Below the pieces are notes generated by a model. It did no database searches. It was not told where the DNA came from and saw only the letters and a program-made list of their open reading frames with translations. Both the position numbers and the translations under genes were made by a program. 64,000 bases of DNA from Adenophora triphylla var. japonica (lineage: Eukaryota > Streptophyta > Magnoliopsida > Asterales > Campanulaceae): NCBI GenBank assembly GCA_022495995.1, contig JAFEMH010002079.1:124001-188000 (forward strand), in the 5' to 3' direction. The stretch's first letter is position 1. Every line of letters starts with the position of its first letter. Of this stretch, positions 32,780 through 44,521 are shown one piece after another.

Positions 32780-34860
32780 TTCTTAATCGCGACCTTTTAC
32801 GGTCCGATTTCAAGTCTCAATCGCGACCTTACACGGTCCGATTCCAATCCTTAATCGCGACCTTCCACGGTCCGATTCAAATCCTCAATCGCGACCTTTC
32901 ACGGTCCGATTTCAATTCTCAATCGCGACCTTTCACGGTCCGATTTCAACTCTAAATCGCGACCTTTCACGGTCCGATTCCAATTCTCAATCGTGACCTT
33001 TCACGGTCCGATTTCGAGTCTCAATCGCGACCTTTTACGGTCCGATTTCAATTCTCAATCGCGACCTTTCACGGTCCGATTCCAATTCTCAATAGCGACC
33101 TTTCACGGTCCGATTCAATTCTCAATCGCGACCTTTCACGGTCCGATTCCAAGTCTCAATCGCGACCTTTCACGGTCCGATTCCAATCCTCAACCGCGAC
33201 CTTTCACGGCCCGATTCCAATCCTTAATCGCGACCTTCCACGGTCCGATTCAAATCCTCAATCGCGACCTTTCACGGTCTGATTTCAATTCTCAATCGCG
33301 ACCTTTCACGGTCCGATTTCAACTCTAAATCGCGACCTTTCACGGTCCGATTTCAACTCTAAATCGCGCGACCTTTCACGGTCCGATTTCAATTCTCAAT
33401 CGTGACCTTTCACGGTCCGATTTCGAGTCTCAATCGCGACCTTTTACGGTCCGATTCCAATTCTCAATAGCGACCTTTCACGGTCCGATTCCAATTCTCA
33501 ATCGCGACCTTTCACGGTCCGATTCAATTCTCAATCGCGACCTTTCACGGTCCGATTTCAAGTCTCAATCGCGACCTTTCACGGTCCGATTCCAATCCTT
33601 AATCGCGACCTTTCACGGTCCGATTCCAATCCTCAATCGCGACCTTCCACGGTCCGATTCAAATCCTCAATCGCGACCTTTCACGGTCCGATTTCAATTC
33701 TCAATCGCGACCTTTCACGGTCCGATTTCAACTCTAAATCGCGACCTTTCACGGTCCGATTCCAAGTCTCAATCATGACCTTTCACGGTCCGATTTCGAG
33801 TCTCAATCGTGACCTTTCACGGTCCGATTTCAAGTCTCAATCGCGACCTTTCACGGTCCGATTTCATTTCTCAATCGCGACCTTTCACGGTCCGATTTCA
33901 ATCCTCAATCGCGACCTTTCACGGTCCGATTTCAATCCTCAATCGCGACCTTTCACGGTCCGATTTCAATCCTCAATCGCGACCTTTCACGGTCCGATTT
34001 CAATCCTCAATCGTGACCTTTCACGGTCCGATTCAATTCTCAATCGCGACCTTTCACGGTCTGATTCCAACTCTCAATCGCGACCTTTCACGGTCCGATT
34101 TCAAGTCTCAATCGCGACCTTTCACGGTCCGATTCCAATCCTTAATCGCGACCTTCCACGATCCGATTCAAATCCTCAATCGCGACCTTTCACGGTCCGA
34201 TTCCAATTCTCAATAGCGACCTTTCACGGTCCGTTTTCAACTCTAAATCGTGACCTTTCACGGTCCGATTTCAAGTCTCAATCGTGACCTTTCACGGTCC
34301 GATTTCGAGTCTCAATCGCGACCTTTTACGGTCCGATTCCAAGTCTCAATCGCGACCTTTCACGGTCCGATTCCAATCCTCAACCGCGACCTTTCACGGT
34401 CCGATTTCAAGTCTCAATCGCGACCTTTCACGGTCCGATTCCAATCCTTAATCGCGACCTTCCACGGTCCGATTCAAATCCTCAATCGCGACCTTTCACG
34501 GTCCGATTTCAATTCTCAATCGCGACCTTTCACGGTCCGATTTCAACTCTAAATCGCGACCTTTCACGGTCCGATTCCAATTCTCAATCGTGACCTTTCA
34601 CGGTCCGATTTCGAGTCTCAATCGCGACCTTTTACGGTCCGATTTCAATTCTCAATCGCGACCTTTCACGGTCCGAATCCAATTCTCAATAGCCACCTTT
34701 CACGGTCCGATTCAATTCTCAATCGCGACCTTTCACGGTCCGATTTCAATTCTCAATCGCGACCTTTCACGGTCCGATTCTCAATCGCGACCTTTCACGG
34801 TCCGATTCAATTCTCAATCGCGACCTTTCACGGTCCGATTCAATCTCCCATCTCAACCTT
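32780..34860 (+). repeat. 34-bp tandem array (about 60 copies)
   Basis: The monomer is TCTCAATCGCGACCTTTCAC followed by GGTCCGATTTCAAT. Because 34 is not a multiple of 3, each long frame cycles through three readings of it, giving false ORFs. Each unit holds the inverted repeat GACC-TTTCAC-GGTC. Copies vary mainly in the spacer (CAATTC, CAAGTC, CAATCC) with a higher-order alternation. Confidence 0.95.
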
Positions 34861-35514
34861 TCATGGTCCCATCTCAAACAGTCAATCCCGACCTTCGCGG
34901 TCCGACCTCCACTCTCCTATCGAGACCTTCGCTGTCCACCTCACCGGCAACAGCAATAAGCCCGAACCCCAAGGATCGAACGCCTTGCAACAATCCCTCT
35001 TCGGCCATCCTCGTAAGCCCGAACACCTTTTCACTTCAGCAAGTGAACATTCATCTCCCCGGCCGCCAGTCGTAAGCCCGATCGCTCATCCCTAGCAGGA
35101 TAAAACTCACAACAGCAATAAGCCCAGCACCAAAGGCACGAATGCCCTCGTCAGCATCGCAACTCCGGTTTGAGGCGCCACACGCCCTCGAAAGTTTCAG
35201 AAGTCCCAGGTTCAGACGCCTCCCAGCCGGTCTCCATTCGAGTACGGGTACCTCGCGAATGGTCTCATCCGAGTTTTAGACGCCTCCTAACGGTCTCGCT
35301 CGGGTCAAGGTCCCCATACGCGGCCCTTGCCCCTTTTCGAACTACGATCGGCTTGATTCCCGCTCGGGATACGTAGGAATCCCTTTTAAGCTAAGGGGTC
35401 CGTCGGCCAGTGACCGCCCGGGGTCTCCTTCAAAGTAAGGCATCCCGATTTGGATCCTTATCTTTTCCAACGACCCCACCTCCTTCGGAGGAGGCACGTC
35501 GTGAGGGGCTAGGC
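34861..35514 (+). other. 3' region between array and 3' LTR of C, with hairpin block 2 and polypurine tract
   Basis: Degenerate phrases with CGTAAGCCCGA or AATAAGCCC occur several times. Block 2 lies at 35339-35379: GAACTACG, GGCTTGATTCCC, GCT, CGGGA, TACGTAGG, with the inner stem TCCCG/CGGGA. The purine tract GTGAGGGGCTAGGC at about 35501-35514 precedes the LTR. Confidence 0.65.
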
Positions 35515-37257
35515 CGTAAGTACCCAAATCCGGATCGTCCAAATCCGTCGGAAAGTTAACGAAATCCGTTAAGCGCGCTCAGTTAACCGGAACTCGTTAA
35601 ACTCCCCGTTCTTTGTACCCAGCGAGGCGTCTCGGGGCTGTCCCGTGCATCCCGGCGTCGAACCGTATAACACGTGTCATCACACGTAAAAGCACGGCTT
35701 TCAGTGAAAAACGCATGTTCGGCACTTTCAGGGCGTTTCGGACATTTCTCGGTTTTGTTATTTAAAAAAGGGACAACGGGACACGGGGAACAAAATCCCA
35801 CATGGCTAGTGACTCGAGAGGGCACGTGGCAGCCATGCCACCTCCCTCTAGTCACCCTTCAATCAAATTCAAAGGAAAAGACCAAAATACCGTTTGCAAG
35901 CCAGTCCGGCCGGACCTGGATTCGGTCAAATACGCCCCTTACAACTTGAAACAACCTTTCGAATCACTTTAGTGTCCACTTACACACCTCCCAGGAGCCA
36001 AAGGAGTCTACCTAGCCATAGATATAACTCCTGTCTCTAAATCTCCCGTTCCGTCTCGGTTTACGCGCCGGTCGCTATAACTTGGTTTCGAACGTCGTTA
36101 TCGAAATGTAGACACCTCCGTCCTAACGAGGGTCAGATACGTTTTAGCCCCTCGATCCTCTTCTCTTTCCGTAAGAGAAGTAATCACGGAGTTAAAAACG
36201 GCGTTAGGCCCGTTCAGTTTGCACTTATGTCATTTACCATTCCCGAATCGATCGATCCGTTGATCGTCATTTACAATTCCGAGCCGTTTGGCCTCGTTGA
36301 TCGTCATTTACAATTCCGAGCCGTTTGGCCTCGTTGATCGTCATTTACGAATCCGGATCGTTTGATTCGTTGATACCGCACTTTAAATGCGTCATTTACA
36401 AAGTCCGATCCGTTTGGATCGTGATAGTATTACTTTTCAAAGTCAGTCGCAACCCGATTCGTTGATCACATGTCATTTAATACGCATTTTCCCGTAAAAA
36501 TCGTTAACAATGTAATGCCGGTTCAAAACCGGAGTTCGTCCGTCGAACTCTCTTTCAAAACGCGAAATGACGTTCGGCCTCCGAGCGCTCATCTTCAAAC
36601 TCAAAGCCGCCATTTGACACTTAAAATCATTTAATACGCATTTTCCGTAAAAATCGTTAACAATGACTTCCGCACGGTTCAAAATCGACGTTTGCCACGC
36701 AAACGCTCCTTTCAAACTCCAAGCCCAGAGCGTTTGCCACGCAAACGCTCATTTGTCTCAAGCCGGCGTTTGTCATTCAAACGCTCGTCTTTTCAAAAGT
36801 CACCTAATCAACGTTTGTCATTCAAACCAAGATTAAGCTTGTCATTGAAGCCCCCATTTCAAAAAAACACACACACACACACACACACGATTTCGAGAAA
36901 GGTAGAAAGACTCGTCATGCGAGGCGTTTCGGGCGATCTCGTAATACTCTACCCGAAATGTAACTTGACCTCCGAACCTAACAATCTCTGGTACAAAAAA
37001 AGCTTTTTACTCGTTTTTGCTGCCAATAAAAATGATCCATTTTTTCAAAGCCTTTTCCTAAGTTTTTGCTACCAATAAAAACGACACCTTTTCACAATAG
37101 CCGTTTCTCAACGTTTGGGCTCAAAATACAAAAACCGCGTGGCGACTCCTCATTTTGTTCCTTCCCATGAAGCGAGGTCTCAGACACCAACCCCTCCGCG
37201 AAAGACAACCGCCTTTTCCGCGCCCCCACCCGCGCGCGAAAAGATCGGGTAATTTCA
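35515..37257 (+). repeat. 3' LTR of element C, promoter deleted
   Basis: It matches 17813-19849. The first base is changed (CGTAAG for TGTAAG), and the end GGTAATTTCA is intact. Two deletions near 35915 and 35926 remove about 290 bp in all, including the TATA box and the second palindrome. The first palindrome is perfect here (GTCCGGCCGGAC, 35904-35915). The hairpin chain (about 36240-36850), CA repeat and TGGCGACTCC (37140-37149) are kept. Confidence 0.9.
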
Positions 37258-37994
37258 ATTACTTTCACGGAGCTCGACCTTCCAAAATTTGGGGCTGAGC
37301 ATAATGAGCCTCTCTACATAATAGTTCAGCTTGACGAGCGCCGTCTCCCTCGGGTCTTGGTAGATGGGGGATCATCCATGAACGTCCTTCCATCCAAAAT
37401 GATGGATTTGCTAGGAATCAAAACAACTGATCTGAAGCCCTCAACTCAGGTAATCAAGGCATACGACTCAACGTCTCGCCCAGTCCTGGGAATAGCCACC
37501 TTGAACCTGTAGTTCGGAAAGCAGATGGTCCCAACCGACTTCCAAGTCATCGACACCCCGATCACATTCACTGCCATTTTTGGGACGCCCTTGGCTACAC
37601 CAGATCAATGGGGGTGGCATCCACCCTCCATCAGTGCGTAAAATTTGTCCAAGGAAAAGATCTTACCATCATCTACGGTGATAGCATAGTCACCAAAGGG
37701 ACCGACACAAACGGCGTCCCAGTCTTAGAGATCAAACACGACAATGATGGCATGATGCTAACAGGGTTCACCATCGAAAACCCAAAGGCCCAGGTGTGCC
37801 ACATAGACCTGCCTTTGATTTGGGGCCAGATCCCTCCCCCGATGAAAATGATGAAGCACATGAACTACATCCCGGGGCTTGGCTTGGGAAAACGCCATCA
37901 GGGTACCCAACAAATCATCAATATCAAGGAACAAAATACCCTTCATGGCCTGGGATACATTCCTACTCCCGAAGACGCTGCGGAAGACAAATGA
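37258..37994 (+). pseudogene. Protease and G-patch-like tail of element D
   Basis: It has FTELDLPKFGAEHNEPLYI, then RVLVDGGSSMNVLPSKMM with catalytic DGGS (A, C and E have DNGS). A TAG interrupts at 37508-37510. One extra T in a T run near 37580 shifts the frame before GRPWLHQ. From 37608 the frame is open again (VASTLHQCVKFVQGKDL, IPVLEIKH-like). It ends with the G-patch-like NYIPGLGLGKRHQGTQQ and LHGLGYIPTP. Confidence 0.8.
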
Positions 37995-39025
37995 GCTACA
38001 CGGAAACGCTCCGCCAATGGCAAAAGAGGCTTGCACGCAATCTCCGATCTTCGCCCTTACAGCTTCGACATGACCAAGTACTTCACAAAGAAAGATGACA
38101 ACTTGAATGAAGACACATGAAAGGGAACATAGCTGATCAACGCCAAAGAAAGTTGGCCGACAACCATGGACAAGCTCCAGCGGAACCTGGCAAGATTCAG
38201 AGGCCTCAAGCCAAATCCCGTCAGAAGGGCATTTCTCGATGCACCAACTCTACCGGGACCCACAACCACCACTATTCACAATGAATTTTGGTTCGAGAAA
38301 ACCCCCTCTTTGGTAGAAGAACTCGAAAAACTCTCTGTCAATACCCCTGCCTCCAACAAGTGGGATGAGTCTGCATTCGAGCTAGCAACGCCCAAGACAA
38401 AAGCGAAAGACTCCGCAGACGATGCTTGGAACGAGCCACTGCTCTACCTGCTCTTCAATGAAGAAATCGAGGTGCCAGACCTAATCGATTTTGTTTCTGA
38501 TAACCCTATGATAGCCATGATCGGGAACGGTGACACAAAGCCTTTCAAACCCCGCCTCCTATCAAGCTCATTGCCACTCAATAACTGGGCCACCTTCTCC
38601 GGACCCACCGCCAGCAAAAAGGACATGATCGAACGACTTGGTCGACCCTCGAGTCCTAGAGTCCGGTGTCAAAACCCATCCCTGAGTCCATTATCTTTGA
38701 ATTCGGAGTCCCTCGAGTCATCGATGGCCTCACGCCGAGGAAGATTACGAACTCATTGCCAATAATGTATTCCCGTATGCTCTTAATGAATGCTTCAATC
38801 TTTCAGTATCCTCTCATTGCATCTTTAACAAGCGATAAATTAACTAACACACAAACAGGTTAATAACGATTCACTTGATAAAGAAACGAGACACATTAAA
38901 CGAACAATACATTAAGCACATCTTAAGCATGTTGTCAAACGAGAGAAAAACCGGGCCCAAGCTGCCGAGGAGGTTTTAATCACAGCGATTTGCGGGATTG
39001 CTGAAGAGCCAAAGAGACGCAAGTC
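37995..39025 (+). pseudogene. Protease-RT linker of element D, ending at a deletion
   Basis: An open part at 38166-38765 carries FRGLKPNPVRRAFLDAPTLP and LPLNNWATFSGPTASKKDM. After this the frame is lost, but homology continues (YPLIASLTSDKLTN-like, then PKETQ-like at about 39010). At about 39026 the sequence jumps to the integrase N-terminus. RT and both RNase H domains are absent. Confidence 0.75.
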
Positions 39026-40318
39026 CGAAGCCATTTCCAGCACAGTCCAGATCTTCCAATATCTCAAGAATGGGGAAACCGCCTTCATGGACGAGGAAGG
39101 GCAACACAGGGAAGGAGTCAAAGCCAAGAGCATCATGGCCCTAAAATGCCTCGCCTCTCACTTTGTCATCCTTGGAGACATGCTATACAAAAAACGCTAC
39201 CAAGGACCACTCCTACGCTGCATCAGCCAGGGGAAGCAAACGAGCTCATGAACGAAGTCCACAATGGGGCTTGCGGTCCCCACATGAACGTCCGGGCCCT
39301 AATGCAAATCATTCTCCGGATGGGCTACTACTGGATCTCCATGGAGGCAGACGGCATTCACTTTGTCCGAAGTTGTGACAAGTGCCAACGGTTCTCCAAC
39401 CTCAATCATCTACCTCCTCACGATCTCTACTGCATGACTACGCCCTGGCCCTTCGCCACATGGGGAATTGACGTCATCGGAAAAATTGCCCCGCCAGGCA
39501 GCAACGGCCACAAGTTCGTCTTGGTAGCCATCGACTACCTCACCAAATGGGTCGAAGCCAAATCTTACAAGGTACTCACCTCCAAGAAAGTGGCACATTT
39601 CCTCAAGGAAAACATCATCTGCCGATACGGCATCCCTAACGAGGTCATATCAGACATCGGCTCCAACTTCGAAGGTGAATGCGACAGTCTGCTGGCCGAA
39701 TTCAAAATCACACGCCACAAGTCTTCTCCCTACCGGCCACAGACGAACGGCGCCGTGGAAGCAGCAAACAAGACCCTCAAACGAATCATCCGAAAAATGA
39801 CCACTCGAGGACGAGATTGGCCCGAGAAGCTGCACCTAGCACTTTGGGGCTACCGAACATCAGTCAGAACAGCCACGGGAGAAACCCCATTCGCCCTGAC
39901 ATACGGGATGGAAGCAGTCCTCCCCATTGAACTAGAAATTCCCTCACTCCAGAGTCTTTCTTTGGAAAATGACGTCAACGAAGTCGAATGGCTCAGAAGT
40001 CGACACGGCCAGATTGGCTCTGCTAGACGAGCGACGACTAAAGGCCATGGAACACGTCAGGAGCCTACCAAAGCGAGAATGGCTAGAGCTTTTGACAAGA
40101 AGGTCAAGTCCCGAGACATCGGGAAGGCGATCTGGTACTCAAAGAAAAGCCTCCCGCTCTGAACTTGACCCCTTTGGGAAAATGGGAACCAACATGGATC
40201 GGCCCTTTCGTGGTTCAAAAGATCTTCTCACGGAGGTGCTATGAAAGGCGCGGACCTAGACGACAATCCCTTCATGAATCCAGTCAACGGAAGCAAACTT
40301 CGCAGATACTTCGCCCAA
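39026..40318 (+). pseudogene. Integrase of element D, few frameshifts
   Basis: The start is SIMALKCLASHFVILGDMLY. A frameshift near 39230 precedes ELMNEVHNGACGPHMNVRAL. The zinc finger CDKC, core Asp (WGIDVIGKIAPPG), second Asp (EVISDIGSNFEGECDSLL, with DNGS changed to DIGS) and Glu (TNGAVEAANKTLKRIIRK) are present. A frameshift near 40005 precedes the basic tail, and GPY/F is recognisable at 40180-40235. Asn-to-Ile beside the second Asp is an odd change. Confidence 0.8.
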
Positions 40319-40358
40319 AGAAGAACAATTGTGCATCTCTTGGCACTCCATGTAGTGT

Positions 40359-40404
40359 CGAACTACGCAGACCTGAGCCCTCTAGTCCGGGGGAACGTAG
40401 GCAA
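40359..40404 (+). other. Hairpin block 1 (element D)
   Basis: GAACTACGCAGACCTGAGCC is followed by a CTC...GGGGGAACGTAGGCAACC arm. The inner arms are short and GC-rich (CCC/GGG), the loop holds TAGTCC as in A, and the outer CTACG/CGTAG arms are kept. Confidence 0.55.
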
Positions 40405-41092
40405 CCTTAATTGGTCCGGTCTAAAAACACACAAAAAAGTCAAAAGTTTGAATGTCAAGCAAGACCTCCATCAAGCTACACACTTTCCAAGAGCATGCCC
40501 CCACCATCACCTTGACTAAGTCAAAACAACGGCGACGACATCAAAGGACATCAAAAGGTCACTCAGCATCAAATGACTGACCCATGTCAACTCCAAGCTA
40601 GGGGCTTGCCTTCGCCCTCACGCGCTTCAAAAAAAAAAAAGAGCTCGAGCAAAGGCTCTCAAAAAAAAAAAAAAAGCTCAAGCAGAAGCTACAAAAAAAA
40701 AGAGGTCAAGAGCCCGACGCCAACAAACAAGAGGCAAGGAAGCTACGGAAAAGACCGTCAAAACGACTTTGTCAGGGGATGATCTAACCTCCCATCCAAA
40801 CACAAAGCCCAAGCAAAAGTGATTGCCGGCAAGGCCCAGGCTGCTTCAGTCCGCAAATGCAACAGAAAAGTCCAAAGATGAACGCCGCCAAGGTTCACAA
40901 AAGAAACAAAAGCGAACAAGTGATCTTGCGTCTCGACAAAGCTTTAAAAGTAAATCAAAAATCACTAACGATTACAACATTCCTTGATGAGTTCAAGCAC
41001 GGTCTACTCTCAAGTTCACAACAAGCTAAAAGACAGCTTAATACATTTAATAAATAATGTGTTTGCAATGCAATGAATGGATACCTAGGAGG
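40405..41092. other. A-rich spacer downstream of integrase (D)
   Basis: Poly-A runs are separated by GAGCTCGAGCAAAGGCTC-like phrases (40620-40710). The conserved TTGATGAGTTCAAGCACGGTC segment is at about 40983-41003. No gene is seen. Confidence 0.55.
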
Positions 41093-42614
41093 TCATTCCG
41101 CGCCATCTGCGCTTGTCCCCTCGCCATTCTTCCCTTTCTTCCCTCGTCCCCGGCGAGTCTTCTTTCGCTCCATGCGAGCCATCTCTGTCTCTCTCAGTCC
41201 GAGATCAGGGGTCCTCCCAGTAGAGTCAAACAATCCAGCAGCTCTCAGGGCTTCATTCGCCCGTGCTTCGGCTCGGATCTTCTCCCTGCGAGTCTGCAAA
41301 AGGGGACCTCTCTCCGTCAGTTGGTCAACTCTGGTCTCGTAATCAAACAAAGTGTCTCCCGTAACATCCTGAGGGTCAGACCAGGCTTCGGCACTCCTAA
41401 GGCAATAGCTACTACGGCAATCGGCCCCAGAATCGCTCCACGCACTGCTCCCAAGCCACTTGGGGGCCCTTGACACGCTGCTCATACCGAGGCCGGAGTG
41501 CGGGTAGTCAATACGACACTCTCCCGACGTCTAAGGATTACCACAGGAGGGAAAGCGGAATACTTCCATATCCTCAGAAAATATAAAAGAACACCTGGAG
41601 CTGCCATACAAAGAGGAGTTACCTCCGCAGTAGCAAGGTCATCCCAGCCCAACAAAGGCTCCTGCTTCATCCCGAACTGTCGGGAAACAAGCGACGGAAT
41701 ATAGAAAGAGAACCAAGACAAACCTGGAACTCTGACCACATAGGACCCTTCCTGAAAGGCCCTCCTAGTCTCAATCCCCCAGTGCGGAACCACCAACGGA
41801 TCTGATGAGTACCAAGCTGTGCCATCAACCTCTCCCAGGCGGATTGATCCATATCCAACACAAGAGGACGCTGAGCAAAGGTCCACGGGCTGAACGACGT
41901 CGGAGCCTCACGCATAGCCTGAAGTCTCTCCCGCAGCCACAAGGTGAGCAAAGCGGGGCTTCCCCCTCTCATGAACCGATCCCCAGTCGCCAGACGGTCA
42001 ATACCATGAAGAGTCTCCCCCAACACCACCGGGAAAATATCCTCTCCAGCTCTACAGTGTCCAACCACATCTAGCAAAGCGCTATCGCAAACCCCAAGGG
42101 AGCTGACCATGAAAAGCGTCGCTATCACGCACAAGGAAAATGCATCCCATGAGACATCACTCTCATCATCAATCATAAACCGCTCAGACAGCGCAGAAAT
42201 GTCAATATGACCCGAATCAAGGATCATGTCATGCACTTCTCCCAACGAAGTCTGAAGAAAGCATGCAAGCTTCACGCTCACGGCAGCACCTTCAATCAAA
42301 GGAAGCGAGATGGTCTCCACCTCCGGTCCTCCAATCAAAGCCCAAAAATCCTCGAAGGTGGGCACCATCTCATTGTAGGAGAAGCAATACACATGCCTCC
42401 TAACATCCCAGAACTTCGCGGCAGCCCGTAATAATTCCCAATCAGGAACCAACTCCTTAAGGGACCAAACAGAGCAAAGTCGAAACCTTACCTCGAAAGC
42501 CCGCCTCTGATGCCTCATACGGTGTCGCATCCACATTTTCAGCCGCTCAAGGAAGTATGCTTGCCGCTCCTGCGAAAGCCTTGGCAAAATTCGTGTAACG
42601 TACGAAGAATCCAT
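41093..42614 (-). pseudogene. aORF1 of element D: PMD-like antisense protein
   Basis: The start ATG at 42612-42614 gives MDSSYVTRILPRLSQERQAY; I prefer it to upstream in-frame ATGs because it lies below the promoter palindromes and matches E and A. Conserved parts are SLKELVPDWELLRAAAKFWD, YCFSYNEMVPTFEDFWALIG (PMD-like core), VVLGETLHGIDRLATGDRF and SPALLTLWLRERL. Frameshifts near 41790 and 41484 split it into three frames that continue to 41093. The last part is rich in R, E and K (MERKKTRRGRGKKG). The protein is about 500 residues if continuous. DNA binding is only a hypothesis from the basic tail and the promoter palindromes. Confidence 0.7.
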
Positions 42615-42699
42615 GGCAAAAATGGAGGTTCCTAGAGAAAATGAGGAAGAAAGTACGAAATGGCTGCAAATGGGGAGTGGGGAAAGTCCAGACATCCGG

Positions 42700-42775
42700 A
42701 AAATACTTATCCCTTTCCAAAAGAAAAGTTGATCCGTACGGACCTCTTTGCATCCCAGGTTGGTCCGTACAGACC
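42700..42775 (-). promoter_or_regulatory. Putative promoter of aORF1 (D): two near-palindromes GRTCCGTACRGACC
   Basis: GATCCGTACGGACC (42731-42744) and GGTCCGTACAGACC (42762-42775) each differ by one base from the palindrome repeated four times in the D LTR. A weak TATA-like GATAAGTATTTT (minus, about 42700-42711) lies about 90 bp before the start codon. Confidence 0.6.
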
Positions 42776-43104
42776 TTGTAGCATCATGACCCCACTTTCC
42801 CAGCAAACAGTACAACAACCACTGTTCCCACCACGACCTTGCTCCAAACTGCCCAAATTCTGGTCAAAGCCATTTTCGGCAAGCATACACTACCCACAAA
42901 CGCACTCCCAGCTCACGTGACATGCACAAATAATAAACTAGCAACAATTCCTGGGACAAATCCCGGGAATCACAAAGTACGACATTACATCTTAAAATAA
43001 AATACTTTGCGGTGCAAATGCGAATGTTTTATTACAGGTACACATAATGTCTGTTGCTAAACAAAAAAAAAAGAAGATATGGAAAGAGGGAAAGCAAATG
43101 AGCC

Positions 43105-44521
43105 CTAATCCGACTCTTCATCATCATCATCAACATCCTCAAGCGAGAAGTCAGGCACCCCGGCAAACTCGCCAGCCACACCCTCGTCGTCAGAATACTG
43201 AACCCCCTCCTGGGGTGGGTACTCAAAATACTCGGAAGGGTCAAACCCGATAAAAGGATCGAAGAAGGCAGGCTCTGACGAACTCTCTCCCGGTGCCTCC
43301 TGCGAAGGCCAGAACTGGTGAAAGACCGGCAGCCTCTGGACTCCCGAAGATGTCCCGGCATCCATGCTATGCCGCCCCCTAGAGGGCCCCTCCAACTGCT
43401 GCCCCGGCTCAACCCTCGGCGGAGGAACGTCCACAGAATGCCTCGAGGGCATCGGCTCATACGCAGGCACACGCCTCGAAGACCGTCAAGACAGCTTCAC
43501 CGCCAACTTCTTCGCAAAGGACCGCATCGCCACATAACGGCGGGTCAGCGTGTCGAAGGCTCTTCCCGGGACCTGCACAAGCAAACAGACAAAGAAACGC
43601 TCAGCTAAAGAGATATAGGCATACAAAAAAAAAATAGAAAAATACATAAAAAAATGCCAAGATGGAAAAGAGTAAGCACGCTCCAGGTATATCCGATTGA
43701 CCGATAGGCGGTGGAGCACAACTCGGGGATGGAGTGCACCAGGCACCCTCGACCTCGATGAATCCCACGAACATATGTGAAATCCAGCCCAGGCACCGAA
43801 ACCTGCAGGGGGACACAGGCGGGCCATCCTCCCTCTCCCTCGCCAGCATACGCCAGGCGTCCTCGGCTTCCTCCTCAAAGGTCCCATACTCTTCTCCAAA
43901 CAAAACAAACTCATCGGCACTCACGCCGCCAAGATATCTCTCAAACTCCCGGCACGTCCATATCACGGGAATCCATCATCCCAAAGGCGGGTCCCTCGGA
44001 GCCGGGGGAGCATACCCGGGCCATGCCCGGAAGACTCTCTCTCCCAGTACATGACATCGCAGGTCAGGCCCCGCAGCATCTTCCTCTTCGCCTTCACCAA
44101 GGGAGCACCCTCAAACTCATCAGCCCCATACCGAGCCCAGGGATACAGATCAAACTCCGCCGGGCTGTCTCTCCCCAGATGCTCCTGCACATCCCGGTAG
44201 GCAATGGTGAGCTTCCCCCTACTAGTCCTCCTCCTCCTCGCCGAATGGGCCCAGCCCAGCATAGCAGGATAAGCCGCTATGGCCTCAGCCTCTCGATCCC
44301 ACGGGAAGCACCAGAAGATCTCATAGAACCACACTTGTGACAAAAGCAGAAAAAGGCTCAGTGCAAAAGAAAGCGGAGGAATGACAAATTGCTAAATCAA
44401 AAACAGCAATAAATTCATACCTCCAGAGCAAAATCAAAGCAGCCCAAAGAACTGGCCACGCCTCGGCTAAATCGGTCCAAAGAGAAATAAAGCTCGGCCA
44501 GGCCCGCCTCGCCCCAAGCTA
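43105..44521 (-). pseudogene. aORF2 of element D, 5' half missing (antisense PMD gene)
   Basis: The 5' part with the PMD core is gone; the 51-bp array abuts at 44521. The remaining first exon reads GEAGLAELYFSLDRFSRGVA, matching A. Intron 44334-44420 (87 bp, GT-AG on the minus strand) sits at the same place as the 89-bp intron of A. The next exon starts VWFYEIFWCFPW, with a YPAMLGW segment and KMLRGLTCDVMYWERE. A later acceptor at 43573-43574 precedes VPGRAFDTLTRRYVAMRSFA. The C-terminus is acidic (LEDVDDDDEESD). Frameshifts occur at about 43965 and 43480. Confidence 0.65.

Larger units (their letters stand above)
17813..37257 (+). mobile_element. Element C: Tat element with two LTRs, heavily frameshifted
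   Basis: 5' LTR 17813-19849, primer site, long leader, gag, protease, an uncertain segment, RT C-terminus with RNase H, second RNase H, integrase, block 1, antisense relics, 37-bp and 34-bp arrays, block 2, 3' LTR 35515-37257. The flanking five bases (GCAGC on the left, ATTAC on the right) do not match, so the ends were joined by recombination rather than by a simple insertion. Most of RT is missing. Confidence 0.8.

Noticed and set aside
32780..34860. CRISPR-like regular repeats
   Set aside because: Units are directly adjacent, without unique spacers, in eukaryotic retrotransposon DNA. It is a satellite array.
32993..35075. Several long plus-strand frames with repeated NRDLSRSDF and QSRPFTVRF
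   Set aside because: A 34-bp satellite read in three cycling frames. The frames are products of the repeat, not genes.
17808..37262. Target-site duplication around element C
   Set aside because: The bases flanking the two LTRs are GCAGC and ATTAC, which do not match, so no duplication can be claimed.
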